Assembly: GCA_021292105.1 (NCBI GenBank)
Contig: CM037873.1
Span: 10,703,489 to 10,767,488 of the forward strand
From: Anadara kagoshimensis
Lineage: Eukaryota; Mollusca; Bivalvia; Arcoida; Arcidae
Direction of reading: 5' to 3'
DNA: 64,000 nucleotides
A program made the position numbers and the translations under genes. Positions 1 to 12,200 of this stretch are shown here, in pieces. A model generated the notes under the pieces. The model saw only the letters and a list, made by a program, of their open reading frames with translations, was not told the DNA's origin and made no database searches. How positions within the stretch are numbered: position 1 is the stretch's first letter; every line of letters starts with the position of its first letter.

Positions 1-788
1 ACGAAAGACGGTAGCTCCGGATACTGTAGCAACAGTTTTAGGGGTATGCATATACATTTATATATTATCTTCAGCAATGTTTGTATGTTTCCAATAAATA
101 TCTTAATTTTGACTTGTGTCTTTAAACCTTTTTAGCTTTTTATTTACATTTTCAGCAAAGCTCAAATCTAGTCGACTGCTATGGTTAAATATTTTTTGTT
201 CATTTCAATGAATGATGATTATAGTAAATAATCTTACAAAAAAATTTGTGAACTTTCTTTTTGTCCACAGCACTGAAGTGTTTCAATAATAATTAAATAT
301 CCATAATGGGACTTGTTTTCACTTTCAGTGATTTTCAATGTAATACTCTTGCCTTTCAAGTTTTGTTCAACTTGCTTAACGCCGAACTCGTAGGTGTCAT
401 ATTGTCATTACATTAATTAAAACACGATTTAACACAACAATAACAAAATCCAGAAAAAAAGTATTTAAACACCTTTCGGACAGCATGGGAGATCGTTGTA
501 TTTATAATCTTGTTGGTTGAATATTAAACAATGGACATAAAGAACATGTGTTCATTGTATGGAGATGAAAGCTATGGTAGATTTAAAGTTTTAAATGAAG
601 ATATTTTGAATTTATTAAGTATATGATAAATAAATTGTTTCTGGTTTAGACTACATGGTTCAGAATTCTTTATCACTACCGACTATCAAACGTGGTAGTG
701 CATTTTTAATTAACTGCTATTATAAGCATGGAAAAGTTTTAAAGTAACTAGATGGACATCTCCGAATAAACTGCAACATTATATCAAA

Positions 789-955
789 AGTGCCCTTGGT
801 TGAGGCAAATATGGAGAATTGTCTTTCCGAGGGAACGTTATCTCCTGACCCTTAACACGAGACCTGAGGGAATATTATCTCTAGAGCCGATACTTGAGGA
901 AGATAAAGTTCCCAAGGGGAGACAATTATCCATATTTCCCTCAACCAATGGCACT
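789..955. mobile_element. Short inverted-repeat (MITE-like) element
   Basis: The segment begins AGTGCCCTTGGTTGAGG and ends with its near reverse complement (CCTCAACCAATGGCACT). Arms of roughly 50-60 bases pair with scattered mismatches around a short centre. It has no coding capacity, although an ORF runs across it. A non-autonomous DNA transposon is the simplest reading; the superfamily is unknown and no target-site duplication was established. Confidence 0.5.
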
Positions 956-1410
956 ATTTACTTTATTTACTTTATCATACCGAAAATAGACGTTTTATCT
1001 TTTGCAATCACTTCTGGATCCACATATTTTGCAAACCTGTTCGTCTTCTTTTTTTTGTCCGTATATCCACCCTTTTCAGTTTTTTTCCCGAAGAAATTAT
1101 CCCCTTGATAATGATGAATTGTAAAATTGAATTTTGGAATGTTGACATCTAAAAAAGGGTGTTTGGGTGTTCCTGACAGAAAGAAGGGATATACAGACAG
1201 AAGTAGGACGGTCATTAACAGTCGTCATAAGTTTCCATGTCTAGCGGTGAATATTGCAAGATCCCATGGCAAGGTTGACCGCTGGTTTAAACATTGTGAA
1301 TTGTTTCATACCACGTGATTAGAAAATGACCAATAGTAGTTTGAGAATTTTCCGTGAGGTATAATATTTTTTTATGATTCTTAAAAATTGCCTTTATGTC
1401 AATATTTCAG

Positions 1411-1689
1411 CTATACCTAAGCAGTGAAACAGAAAAGACACTTACAGATGATCAGATGCAGGCGTGTGAGCCATATATAGGACATTGTGTACAACTTTGT
1501 TGGTTGATGTGTGTTCAGGATCCCCCAGTCAATATTTCATGGAACGTAGAATCAGGTGCCAAATTTAACAGTGACTTATATAGACACTATACAAAAACAG
1601 GTTATACAGTGGACTTTTTGGTTTGGCCTTCATTAAGATTACATCAAGATGGACCTTTGCTTTGTAAAGGTGTAGCTCAAGGGAAGTGA
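1411..1689 (+). CDS. Last exon of a mitochondria-eating-protein (MIEAP/SPATA18) C-terminal domain protein
   Basis: A 93-codon terminal exon, stop included, starting after the acceptor ATATTTCAG at 1402-1410 and ending in TGA. The sequence shows LCWLM, then PPVNISW, FNSDLYRHYTKTG, DFLVWPSL, GPLL and KGVAQGK. That order matches the C-terminal domain of mitochondria-eating proteins as I know the family, including its closing GVAQG motif. The founding vertebrate member acts in p53-linked mitochondrial quality control; invertebrates, bivalves in particular, carry several relatives whose role is not established. The exon frame assumes a phase-0 acceptor. No convincing upstream exon was found between 100 and 1400. 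The first 44 bases of the window could end in a donor (GTATGC at 42), but I could not tie them to the family. Downstream I see no clear AATAAA. Confidence 0.72.
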   Translation, partial: LYLSSETEKTLTDDQMQACEPYIGHCVQLCWLMCVQDPPVNISWNVESGAKFNSDLYRHYTKTGYTVDFLVWPSLRLHQDGPLLCKGVAQGK

Positions 1690-3527
1690 AATTTTGTGAT
1701 GAAACATGAACATAAAAATTACCAAAGTGATAATATTTACACACGGGTTTTTGTGTTTCATTGGATGTCCTTGCATGAGGTAGTTACTACTGACATGTCT
1801 TGCACTGAAGGTCTGGCCAATAATGAAGTAGTTTAAAGGAAATATACAGGAATGAGTATTTGAAAAAGACATGCACGACATCTAAATGATCTACGTCAGA
1901 AATCGCCTTCGTACCTGGATTCATAATACCTGAATATACATCTCATTACACCGCTATATTTGTTGCAAAGGCGTTTCGGTTATCAGTAAGCAATCGTGAA
2001 TTTATCAAGCAAGATATTGAACATTTATGTAAAACAATATCCCCGAAATATGGTTAAGGTATTCGTCGTCAACATAATTGATCATTTATCATTAATTGAA
2101 CAAAAGCAGCTGAATAACATGTACACATTCACTTTTCAATCGACAGGAAAACTAATACATTTATATTCAATTGCAATATGTTTTTGCATTTTTTTCAAAA
2201 TATAATTGTACCGTTATAAATGTTACACATACGGCGGGTAACCGTGAAAAAAGGAGATAGTTTGGTTAATGTGATTACATGTTCAGATTGCATTCGTTTT
2301 ATTTATAATTTTTTGCTTGGTCAAACGGTTATTATGAAGTACATGTTAAACTGCTGCGATTTCCTATATGTCACTGGCGTAATGTGAATGAATTCCAGAG
2401 AGTAAACATCTGATGTTTTTTTTCATTTCCAGTATCATTTATTTGCAATAGTTTAAATATAGAAATTTCATCTAACGTCAATTCTACATTTTTATTATTT
2501 CCTTCTTCGGAAAGGTTTTTTGTAATACAATGATTACGCAAGATGATTTAAAGTCAGAATGTATGACGGTTGAATGGAATTTCTTTCGAATGTTTCCAAT
2601 AGAGAAAGCCGGACCGTCTTAAACATATTGAGGAGTAAAACGCGTATATTCGACGATTCACATAAAACATTTTAATATTTATCATGTGATATCATTGTCT
2701 GAAATATGACATTATATTACGACAAAACGTTTTGGTGCTATTTTACTGAACGACTTCATTCAATTGAAACAAAATCAACACAAAATGTTCTAATCATTTG
2801 GTCTACAACTAATCTGTTATCTAATGTTTGTTTTTCTAAAAGAAAATTGATAATACTGCTTAATTGCGACGTAATTGATGAACTTTTAATCACAAACATG
2901 CAGTTGTATTAAGAAGTGTCTTTCTTTATACCTTATTCTACGCAAACCTTATTTTTAGTTCATATGTACGAAGCATGGGTGCCTAATGTTAACATTTAGG
3001 TCAATAAATGTTATAATTTTAAGAAGGTTAAGAGAACTTGTACTGTGAACATTAATGTCCGAAGTTAACATTTTAATAAATAATTGTTAAGGTTATTGAT
3101 GAAAGGTTTTTGATGGACGAAATGTAGTACGAGCTACGCTTTTTCTGACATCTTTTATTGTTACTTAACACTATTTATTACAGTTATTTTGTCGGGTGTA
3201 ATCATTACCAATCACGGTGCCAAGGATTTCAACACTATCTAACATTAACATGAATTGGTTTTTAAAACGTTATTGTTTACTTCCAGGAAATGTTTAATAT
3301 GTATACTACTAATAAATCAATTGAAATATGTAATTGTCTGCATTTTGTTTTTATGCCAAGTGGCCATGGCTGTTTGTTCTATCTGTACTCTGTGATGTAT
3401 TCCCCTAAAAAGGGTATTTCCTCTCAATTTGCTCCAATCAAATATTCATTAACAATAAGTGACGCTAAATAAGTATTTAAAATATCATTTAATTGTGTAA
3501 TTGTCAGAAATATAGTATTGTCTAAAT

Positions 3528-3757
3528 TTGCTGGTTAAAATTTTCAATTCTTCATAAAATAACGTATTCTCGTTCATGTAAAGTATTTCCTTGGCTGAAT
3601 TTGGTAAAATATTTTTTGGTCCTCTGGGTATCTTTTCAAATGTCGAAGACAATTTGAGTTTCATAATTTTGGACCAAGCGCTACTAATGAGGAATTGTAT
3701 TCCGAAACAGCCGTTATGTGCTGTAAAATTAAAACATATAATATGTAATTACCATTA
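3528..3757 (+). repeat. Dispersed repeat, copy 1
   Basis: It resembles 11830-11990 and the interrupted tandem at 53.4-54.4 kb. Shared landmarks are TAAAGTATTTCC, TTTCATAATTTTGG, GGAATTGTATTCC and AGCCGT. It has no coding potential. The family is unknown. Confidence 0.55.
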
Positions 3758-4998
3758 AACATTTTCATTTTTCAATAATTTAAATGTCACGAATCTGCAC
3801 AACAAGACAATAATGTCGGCTTTATTGCCGTTGAGGGAATAAGGGTTAGTGATGTTCTAACAGGAAACTTAATGAACATTAAATATACAGAAAAGAAAAG
3901 AAAAATGATAAATAAGCTTAGCAAAACAAATATCAACCAAAACTTTTATCATCAGTTTGATTGGTGATCTAGTTAGAAATTATGTATACAATTTGTCACA
4001 TATGCATTTGTTTGAAAAACAATTTACTGTTACACAAACAATTGTGACTGATATATCTCTGTTAGTAGACATATAATGCATGTTAAGGACTAAAACCTTT
4101 CTTGCACATTAGTGTGCAAATGCTTGAATTAATTTTGAATGAAGCCTAGGATATACGTGATAATTTTAGAAACAGAATTGTCATTTACAATATATAAAAA
4201 TGAAAATGGTAGATTTGTTTTATTAATTTTACTCATAACAAACGAAATCAATTCCAACTTGATATCCGGAATAGTCAAAAAGGACATACAAGGCGCCATT
4301 ACGGTATCAAAGGTCGTTTATTTATCGCTCTACTGGTTGTCCAATTCCCGGGCCAGATAATGAGGATCTCTACTGGATGTGAGATATTAGCTTCCTCTTA
4401 TACACGTGTTTGTATTTTAAATCAGTCGGCCGTATATTAAGGTTGGCGGAGGAAGATATACCTCATTAATCAGCAGTTATCTATATACTTCGATGAAAGT
4501 TTTCAGAAAAATAAATGACATTCATGCCACTTCTATCTGATGATTTATTATATTAGATTCCAATACGGAAGCGATTACATCTTTAATCATATTTTGTCAA
4601 TAACATGTCGCCATACTGAACTTTAATTGAAAATATGAAAACAAACCCCATTTCAGGATTTGTTCATGTCCACAGTTCCTATCTGTCCAGGATTTGTTCG
4701 TATTCACAGTTCATATCTGTCCACAGAGTAATGTTATCTAGATAGCAATTTAATTTAGAACTTTACAGCTGTAATTATGCATTCAGCAACAACCCAAGCA
4801 ATTCGAAAATAAAACATAGACAACAAGCAAAACAAAAACACACGATAAACACTCATAAGATTAAGACAGAATAGTTAAATGGACTATAATGACAAACTGG
4901 TATTGATACAGTTCTGTTGTCATGTAATTACGCTTTATACCCCTCCATGGTTTATGTATCGTTGATATTTTGTCACGATTTATGAAACATTTCTATCA

Positions 4999-5160
4999 AA
5001 TCAAAACATACCAATTCATGCTTAATCACAACGCCTAAGCAATAAGTTCGGACACTGATAAATGAAATTCAACAAGGGAACTTCAATCAGAGGCTGGATG
5101 TCCTGGAAAGACAAACACCTCTTGTCTAGATAGTCATACCCGCCACGTGTAAATCAAAAT
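4999..5160 (-). mobile_element. Penelope-like element 3' tail fragment (decayed)
   Basis: The minus-strand tail is recognisable by AATCAAAACATACCAATTCATG at its 3' end and by CACCTC and CCCGCCACGTGTAAATCAAAAT at the other. The middle has diverged strongly from the 59-60 kb reference copy. Confidence 0.5.
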
Positions 5161-5442
5161 TAAAATAAAATATCATGCAGCTAGGGTACTTCAAATCTTT
5201 AACTGGCTTTTTTATTCAAAATTAGGCTGGTTTAGAAGTGTGCCTTGTTGTCAAGGTTTATGATGTCGTATAGCGTATCAGAACATCGATTCAAAACCGA
5301 CATCTCGTAAAGATTCCTGGACCGTGTGTTTCACAATGATCTTTAAAAAAAGTGCGAAGATTTATTCTGCGCTGCCAATGTACACAACAAATAAGACAAA
5401 TCTCATGTGATATCTGACATGATCAAGATTGACATTTTAACA

Positions 5443-5448
5443 TTTATT
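5443..5448 (-). terminator. Candidate polyadenylation signal of the receptor gene
   Basis: AATAAA on the minus strand, 64 bases after the distal stop codon. A second one lies near 5360-5365. Either would give a short 3' UTR. Such hexamers are frequent in AT-rich DNA, so confidence is limited. Confidence 0.35.
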
Positions 5449-5511
5449 TTTTTATCAACAACGTTACAAAATTAATTTTAAATGCTATTTTAATAATGAT
5501 TGGGAAAACAC

Positions 5512-6294
5512 CTAAACCTTTGAAACTGTATATTCTAATTCTTCTAAATCTAATAGTTCTCGTTGAATTTTCTTCAAATCTGATTGTAATTTCTTTATTC
5601 TTTGGCGTCTTTCATTAGACAATAACGTGTCAATAGTTTGTAGTCTTGTTGGAGGCTTATCGCCCTTTGGTGAATCAATGTCTGTAACACGACACAGTGT
5701 GTCGCTAGATTTAGAAGATCCTCTTATATGTGATGTTTTGTTCCCTGTCCGACAAAACATGGTGCGAGTGACGTTTGCGATATGCAGACATTTTCTTCAT
5801 CCTCGGACACAGGTGTGACTTCAATATGCCACTTTGGAGCAGGTAAATGATTCCCAGTTGGGTTATCAACGTTGCTGAAATCATCCACTGAATTTTGGGC
5901 GTCTGAATATTCGGAGCTAGATTCCACTATAGTAGCTTCTTGCTGGTGTTTGTGTGCAAAAGGAGCACTGCATGTCTTTTCTAACCTCCGTCCTTTTGGA
6001 ATAGGTCGAATCATTGCGCTCAAAGGCGACAAAAAGTCATCACTTTTCACAGGACTGAGAGGTGATTGAGGATGTAGTCCGGTATATTGATGCCTTCGTG
6101 ATGGCGAACGAAAGCTCAAGGAACGTCCTAAACCTGTTATTTTCTTGGCTGTAAGAGTTGCAGCCTCCACAATGCTCATTCGTCTAGGTGTTTTTATTTT
6201 TGGCATTGTATATGAGGGACCTAAAGCTGCATCATCTGAAAGTTCATCGGAAACACCAAGACACACTTCACCTCCATCTGATATCGAATTCCAA
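5512..6294 (-). CDS. Receptor exon 17: serine-rich C-terminal tail with a frame discontinuity
   Basis: Entered in phase 2 from exon 16 (acceptor TTTTTTAG), this exon reads SWNSISDGGEVCLGVSDELS through a Ser/Pro/Arg-rich tail (GLGRSLSFRSPSRRHQY, SPLSPVKSDDF) to a TAA at 5726-5724. A second frame, open from 5796 to a TAG at 5512, continues with SPKGDKPPTRLQTIDTLLS and the coiled-coil-like ERRQRIKKLQSDLKKIQREL. The frames overlap over about 70 bases. A one-base difference there would extend the protein by about 70 residues. It could be an assembly error, a true truncation or an undetected splice. Minus-strand AATAAA signals lie at 5443-5448 and about 5360. Confidence 0.7.
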
Positions 6295-9200
6295 CTAAAA
6301 AACAAAGAAGTAAATTTGTTGTTTATGCAGTGTATTATTCATGATGGTTATAATAAATATTATTCTTACAAGTATCATAATCAGTTTCTCTGATACATTT
6401 TACATGTATGTTTTATATGTGTAGTTTATAAACTAATGAAGAAAGAGAAGAGATACAATGGCATCGCATCATATGTAGTGTTGCCAACATAGGCTGCAAA
6501 ATTCCATACATCTGATTATATTATAGTGAATAAATTATTATAGTTAAAATGCCTAATTCCTTTTCGAAATAAAATGATATTTTTTATAGGTTATAGAATG
6601 GTTAAAATAATTGTTTTAATACAACTACCGTGTCTTTTTATTGCAAAAAACCCTACAAATCCACAAACACAACACTCGAAAAATAATAACGTTTTATCAC
6701 TTCTTCTCGAGAGTTGGTACTCCCTAATATGTAACCAACCTGTTATTTTGAATAATGCCGTGTTAGATATAAATATTTTGATATAAAGATATTAATAATG
6801 ATATACCTTTCAAAGTCTTTATGCTTCCTTCTTTTTATCGATGGTGTTGGGTCTACTCTTGACTCAGGTAAGAGATAGAGCAGCTCGTCCGTTATTTTTG
6901 GATAAGGTTGTAAAGGCATTTCTAGAAGTCTTTCAAGTCTTGAAATTTCTTGATCGAGCTGAAAATAGATTATATATAAACATTACCAGGATATTGATGA
7001 TGCTTAAAAAGCTGTATAGAATAATTTCCAAAAGTTCAAGATAATCAACTATACGTTTTCTTACTGTGTTTGTTGTCTCAATTACTTTGAACTCGACAGG
7101 AAGACATGACTATAGTACTTGAGATATAAGACGTATGACATCAAGATTGTTAATGGACATTATCCTAATATCTTATATTATAATGATGCTGTATCTGAAT
7201 AGCTTTTTGTGTTACATCATGAGCAAAGCTGTTAATGAAGAAGAAATGTTGTCAATATCACTCCTTCGCATTACAAAAAATATTATGTCTCAATAACTTA
7301 TAGGAAATGGTATTGCTAAACCCTACGGTATACAAAAGATGAATAGTTGAATATTTAACTATAAACATTTCTGCAAGTTGTTTTTTTAAAAAGGAATCGT
7401 GTTTATCAAAGTTCTAAATCAAATAGTTAATGACAAAACAAAAAAAGACAAGATTTAAGGCAGTTATAAATATAAAGGTATCAATTGATTATGCATATCA
7501 AAATAAATATTTTTGAATTATCACGTCATGAAACCGGTGTTGCAAACTCCTATTGGGCAATAAAAAGTGTATTTTATATGTGCCAACCCTTCCGAGGTTG
7601 CAGTTTTAACTTTGCTTTTGGGATTTTGATATGTCGAGAAGTGGCATGATTGCATCGATGCATGCATGATACACATACATCAAATGGCAGATTCAACAGA
7701 GGGTAAAAAATCTTGAATAATGTTTCTAATTCAGACAAACATATGTTACCTACCTCAACAATCTCTCGTTTATATACCCGGTTTTGCACTTCAGCCCTAT
7801 AGTATTTCTCCCTTCTCTCGTCTACAACAAATCGTCTGGTCTTATCCTCAACCAAGATACCAGACGATGCAATTACAGGGTTACCATTCGATGTCACGAT
7901 AGCATATATCTACAAAAAAATGTACAAATAAATACAAATATTAGAAAAAGTTAAATAAACAAAATCAATGGTTACAAGTCTATAATTCCAAGCTTTCATA
8001 GAGATGGTCTCTATTAGGTTACTTTTAAAACTTCATTGATTGTGAATACATTTACAAAAGCAACAAGACTAGTTCAAAAGTATTGTAAACAACTGTATAA
8101 TCAATTGTTCTAAAAAGCATCGCTTGATATCATACCGCATACTACTAGCTATTACATGTATTTATATTAAATTATTAGTTGGTTTGACATAAGACGACAA
8201 AATCTTTAGAAAAAAATGAATTACGTAAATGTATTGAACATATATTCATGCAGTAACATGATATGTTTTCGTAGAATTGAACAAAATATTGGTGTGAATG
8301 TAGATGAAATATTATTAAAAATGATGTAGAACGAATATATAAAACCTTAATTAGTTTGACATGTGAACGGATGATGTAACAACATTCACTTTGGTTCGGA
8401 TTTTGCAAGTCTATTTTAATTAAAAGGCCAGTGATGCTTATCCATATATTATTGCATATATCTTTAAAAGCAGTAATTTGGGATCGATTGTGATATCCAT
8501 TTTATATCAAAACAAACTTAAGGTTACCATGTTAGCATTGGAAATAGTGCATCAATCATAAAAGATTCATTTTACCATTTTAGAGTACATTAATCTGGCT
8601 TTAGTATTTATACTGCAAATAATGATTTTAATTCAGTCGTGGTATTCAAATAGCAGAACTTGAAAGATATCCTCTATGAGCTAACACGTTATATTTCTAG
8701 TCGATAACTTCTGGCGTTCGTGTATAGCCAATTTGTGAAGATTCTGTCTCCAAACAAATAGGTGGAGCATAGAGACAGTGTTATTTTACTCCATATCTTC
8801 TGCCTGCATTTTGTTCGCCACTTATCTCGAAAACTGTTTCATAAGTCTTTAAGATACTTCACAAGAACAGATTTTTCGGGGAATAAAATATGTCATTGGC
8901 TATCTAATTTATGGACATGCACATGGTTTACAAGTTTGGGGTGACACCTTTGAAATGGTATTTTGTTTTAATTATTTAACTTGTTATGACTGATGATAAT
9001 GCATTTGATTTTTTTATTGCAATATATTTATTTTATTCAGTTGATCATGTAAGAAAACATACGTACCTTTGGTCCGAACAAAAGACATAAAGTCACGGAA
9101 GTGGAAATCAGCATTAATGACGATTCCATTGTATAAGCAAGGGTTGGTTTATCTGACAGTATATTTGAGATCACAACCACTAAAGCACTCATAATGACAA

Positions 9201-12200
9201 CGTTATAGACATTTAGTCCAATGTATTGTGAATCATTTAAGACAGGAATCTTAACATGTCTAGTCTCCCACGCCATGTATACTCCAAAAACAAGTAACAA
9301 TCCTTTTACTGCATAAAATGATCCAACCCATTTGTCCATATGAAGAGAATGACACGTTGATAATTGATAAATATATAAGATATCCTTATCAACATCCGAA
9401 GGCTGTAAAAAACACATACAATAATAAGACAACCAAATGTCTAATTGTACAACGACATAGCATCATAAATGAATTTTAGTTCAAGAAAACATACATAAAA
9501 TACATACATGTACTAGACGATTTTTGAAGTTACATGGTTTAAGAATTACCTCATCGAAACTTTGTCTTATCTTACTTAACATGCTAAACTTCTACGAATA
9601 AAAAGGGAAAAACTTAAACAGGTTACAATAAAAAGCCATCTTCTGATCAACCTCTTTGTTCCTTATTTTAAATAATATTTAAATAATTTTTGATTTGCAC
9701 ATGATTACTTTAGAATGTCGGACTAATTTATGATGCGAGTTGGGAAAATTTCCTCGAAAGAATTTTGTAACGTCCACAATTAAACTTATATATAAGGGAA
9801 ATCATTTAAATTGCTAAAAAACAGTATCTAATTAATCTTTTACTGGGGATAACTCTACATGATAAGTGACATTTACCTCTACTGTTAAATTTGATATTCT
9901 TCTATTCATTGGATCAACAAATACCCATACCAGTACTATTGTGGAATCCAGCATCAACAACACACAGATTATAAACATAAGCTGTTTGTCCTTCAACAGC
10001 TGAAAATAAGCAAATAAATGAAATATAATTAAATTAACTATAGTCCTTATGTTCACAAATTGAGAATTTACTGAGACAACATGCATTGAAGAAAACCCTT
10101 CAAATCACATTTTTATACTACAGATTTTATTATATCTAATTATATTATGGTTTTCTCGATCAATCACTTTTTAGAATCTGTTAAACCCGGAATTTCCAAA
10201 TTCCTCCGAAACAAGGGATTTATAAAGATTTTAATAGCTTAGTTTGTTAGGCATGCGCAATATATGTAATATAAAGTAGATACAACATTGGCAACCTATA
10301 ACGCCATACAAACATTAAGTGTCGAATTACACACATACTTTTTCCATTGAAAGGACGTTTGTGAAAAATAGAATTAAATATTGTTATTCTTCATGGCAAC
10401 ATCTCTGATGATATTTCAAACAATACTACTTACGCATGGTGTTTGAAATGAAAATAAAACGCAATATGAATTTTGCCACATCAATATCACCTCATTATAA
10501 ATAGGGACGGCATTTAATGCGGAGCACGTTTTAACTTATGACGTTGACATGTAGACCAAACCATAGTCTAATATACACCATCACAATATTATTGATAAGT
10601 AGGATGTATCTGTATCCAACATTACCCTAGATATAGTCCCTTGTTCCTTTCATTCCCAATTTTGATCAAATATATGATGGATGAAGCTTAATAAACTGGA
10701 GGTGCTTACTCTTCCAGAGCACCTAGTCTCACTTGTTCGTGTTTTAACCTTATTTGCGAGTTTCAATTTTTTACATTGCTTTAGGATTTTGGACATGGAT
10801 TGGTATGTTTGTTTTTGATACGTATGATTTAACAGCAGAGCCACTAACCACTTAGTGGTTTTTGCATCATACCTTCCATCCCTGGTGACTATTTTGTCAT
10901 CGTAAACAGAGAATAGAAGTGTTATTGTCTCTATAGATGTTAGATAAAACGAGTTACATTACTGACCTTATTTTTCACTAGACCGTTGTGGGCTCTTGTA
11001 AAAATCTGATGAACACGATAAGTTTTTGTAAACATAGCACCAAATGACAAAGAAAATCCAGCAGCAAACAGGAAAGCTCTTATCTGAAACAAACACATTT
11101 TAGCAAATAGTGCATAAAGAATATGTAGCTAATATTTAAATATGATGGAAATATAGCGAAAGACTGTTGGGTGTTTTAAAATGTTACAAAAGGTAATAAC
11201 ATGCTACGAAAATCGTTACTTTATTAATGCTGTTTTTTCGTGAGTTTTTACTAAATGTCTTAAGAGATGGAATATTAACAATTTCATTTGGAGTTAAATT
11301 CCAATATTTCTAAATTACTGGTTCTAAAACATTTAACAATCAATCAAATTTAAACTATGATGATCAATAATCCATACAGCTGTATAACAGTATACAACAT
11401 AACCCTGTGCCTACCTTATAAGCAGAAACAATATACTTATCGTTTAAGACATCAAGAAGATTGATGCGAGGTAAAACGGATATACAAAACTAAAATCCAT
11501 CTTGAGCAAATATAAAATGCATATTCAATTAAAATTCAATTTTTCTTCTGGTGGATAACATGTCTACTTACTGTACAAATCACAGGATAGAATTCTTCTT
11601 TGAGACGTTTGTCATCTAGACCTAACACTAATACACCACCATACACAAATATACAACCGCATAAAGCAACGTTGTTTAGGTTTGGACTGGAGAGTTTTAT
11701 ATACCTAAAATAAGGAATATGTTACTACACAAGCATATGTCTTTTTTTAAGTCAATAATATATAAAATTAATGAACCCTTAACAATAATCCAATGATCGA
11801 AATACACTATTTTCTAAATTCCCTGCCAGTGAAAATACAAAAATCTTCAAAACTTGGATAAATCCCTCATGTAAAGTATTCCGTTAGCTAAATTTGGAAA
11901 TTTTGATAAATCCATAAAAAATTGATTTAAATTTTAGTCTGGGTTCTGTTGATGGAAAATTGTATTCTGTATTGGTATAATATGTAAATTAAATCATGAA
12001 TGAGCCCTAACCACATGATTCCAAGATATGAATGAAGGAAGATAATATTATTTGAACCCAAATCAAGTTCTTAAATAGAATTTTAAGTGCATACTTATTA
12101 TGAGTTCTATTAATGCAATGGTACGTGTAACTGAAAGCATTACAAGAAAACTATCTTTTTATATTACCATTGCTTAAATTTCAAGTCAGGTTTTAAACTT

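Larger units (their letters stand above)
1690..5442. other. Intergenic region between the MIEAP-type exon and the receptor 3' end
   Basis: I see no gene here. The stretch is AT-rich with only short ORFs lacking recognisable motifs. It contains a dispersed repeat (3528-3757) and a decayed Penelope-like tail (4999-5160), listed separately. The two neighbouring genes converge on this interval. Confidence 0.5.

Noticed and set aside
1..44. Possible exon end at the window's left edge (donor-like GTATGC at 42)
   Set aside because: Too short to frame, and the translation does not clearly match the MIEAP family.
967..1318. Overlapping ORFs of 60-100 codons on both strands near 0.8-1.3 kb
   Set aside because: They cross the inverted repeat at 789-955 or AT-rich sequence, show no motif and have no splice context.
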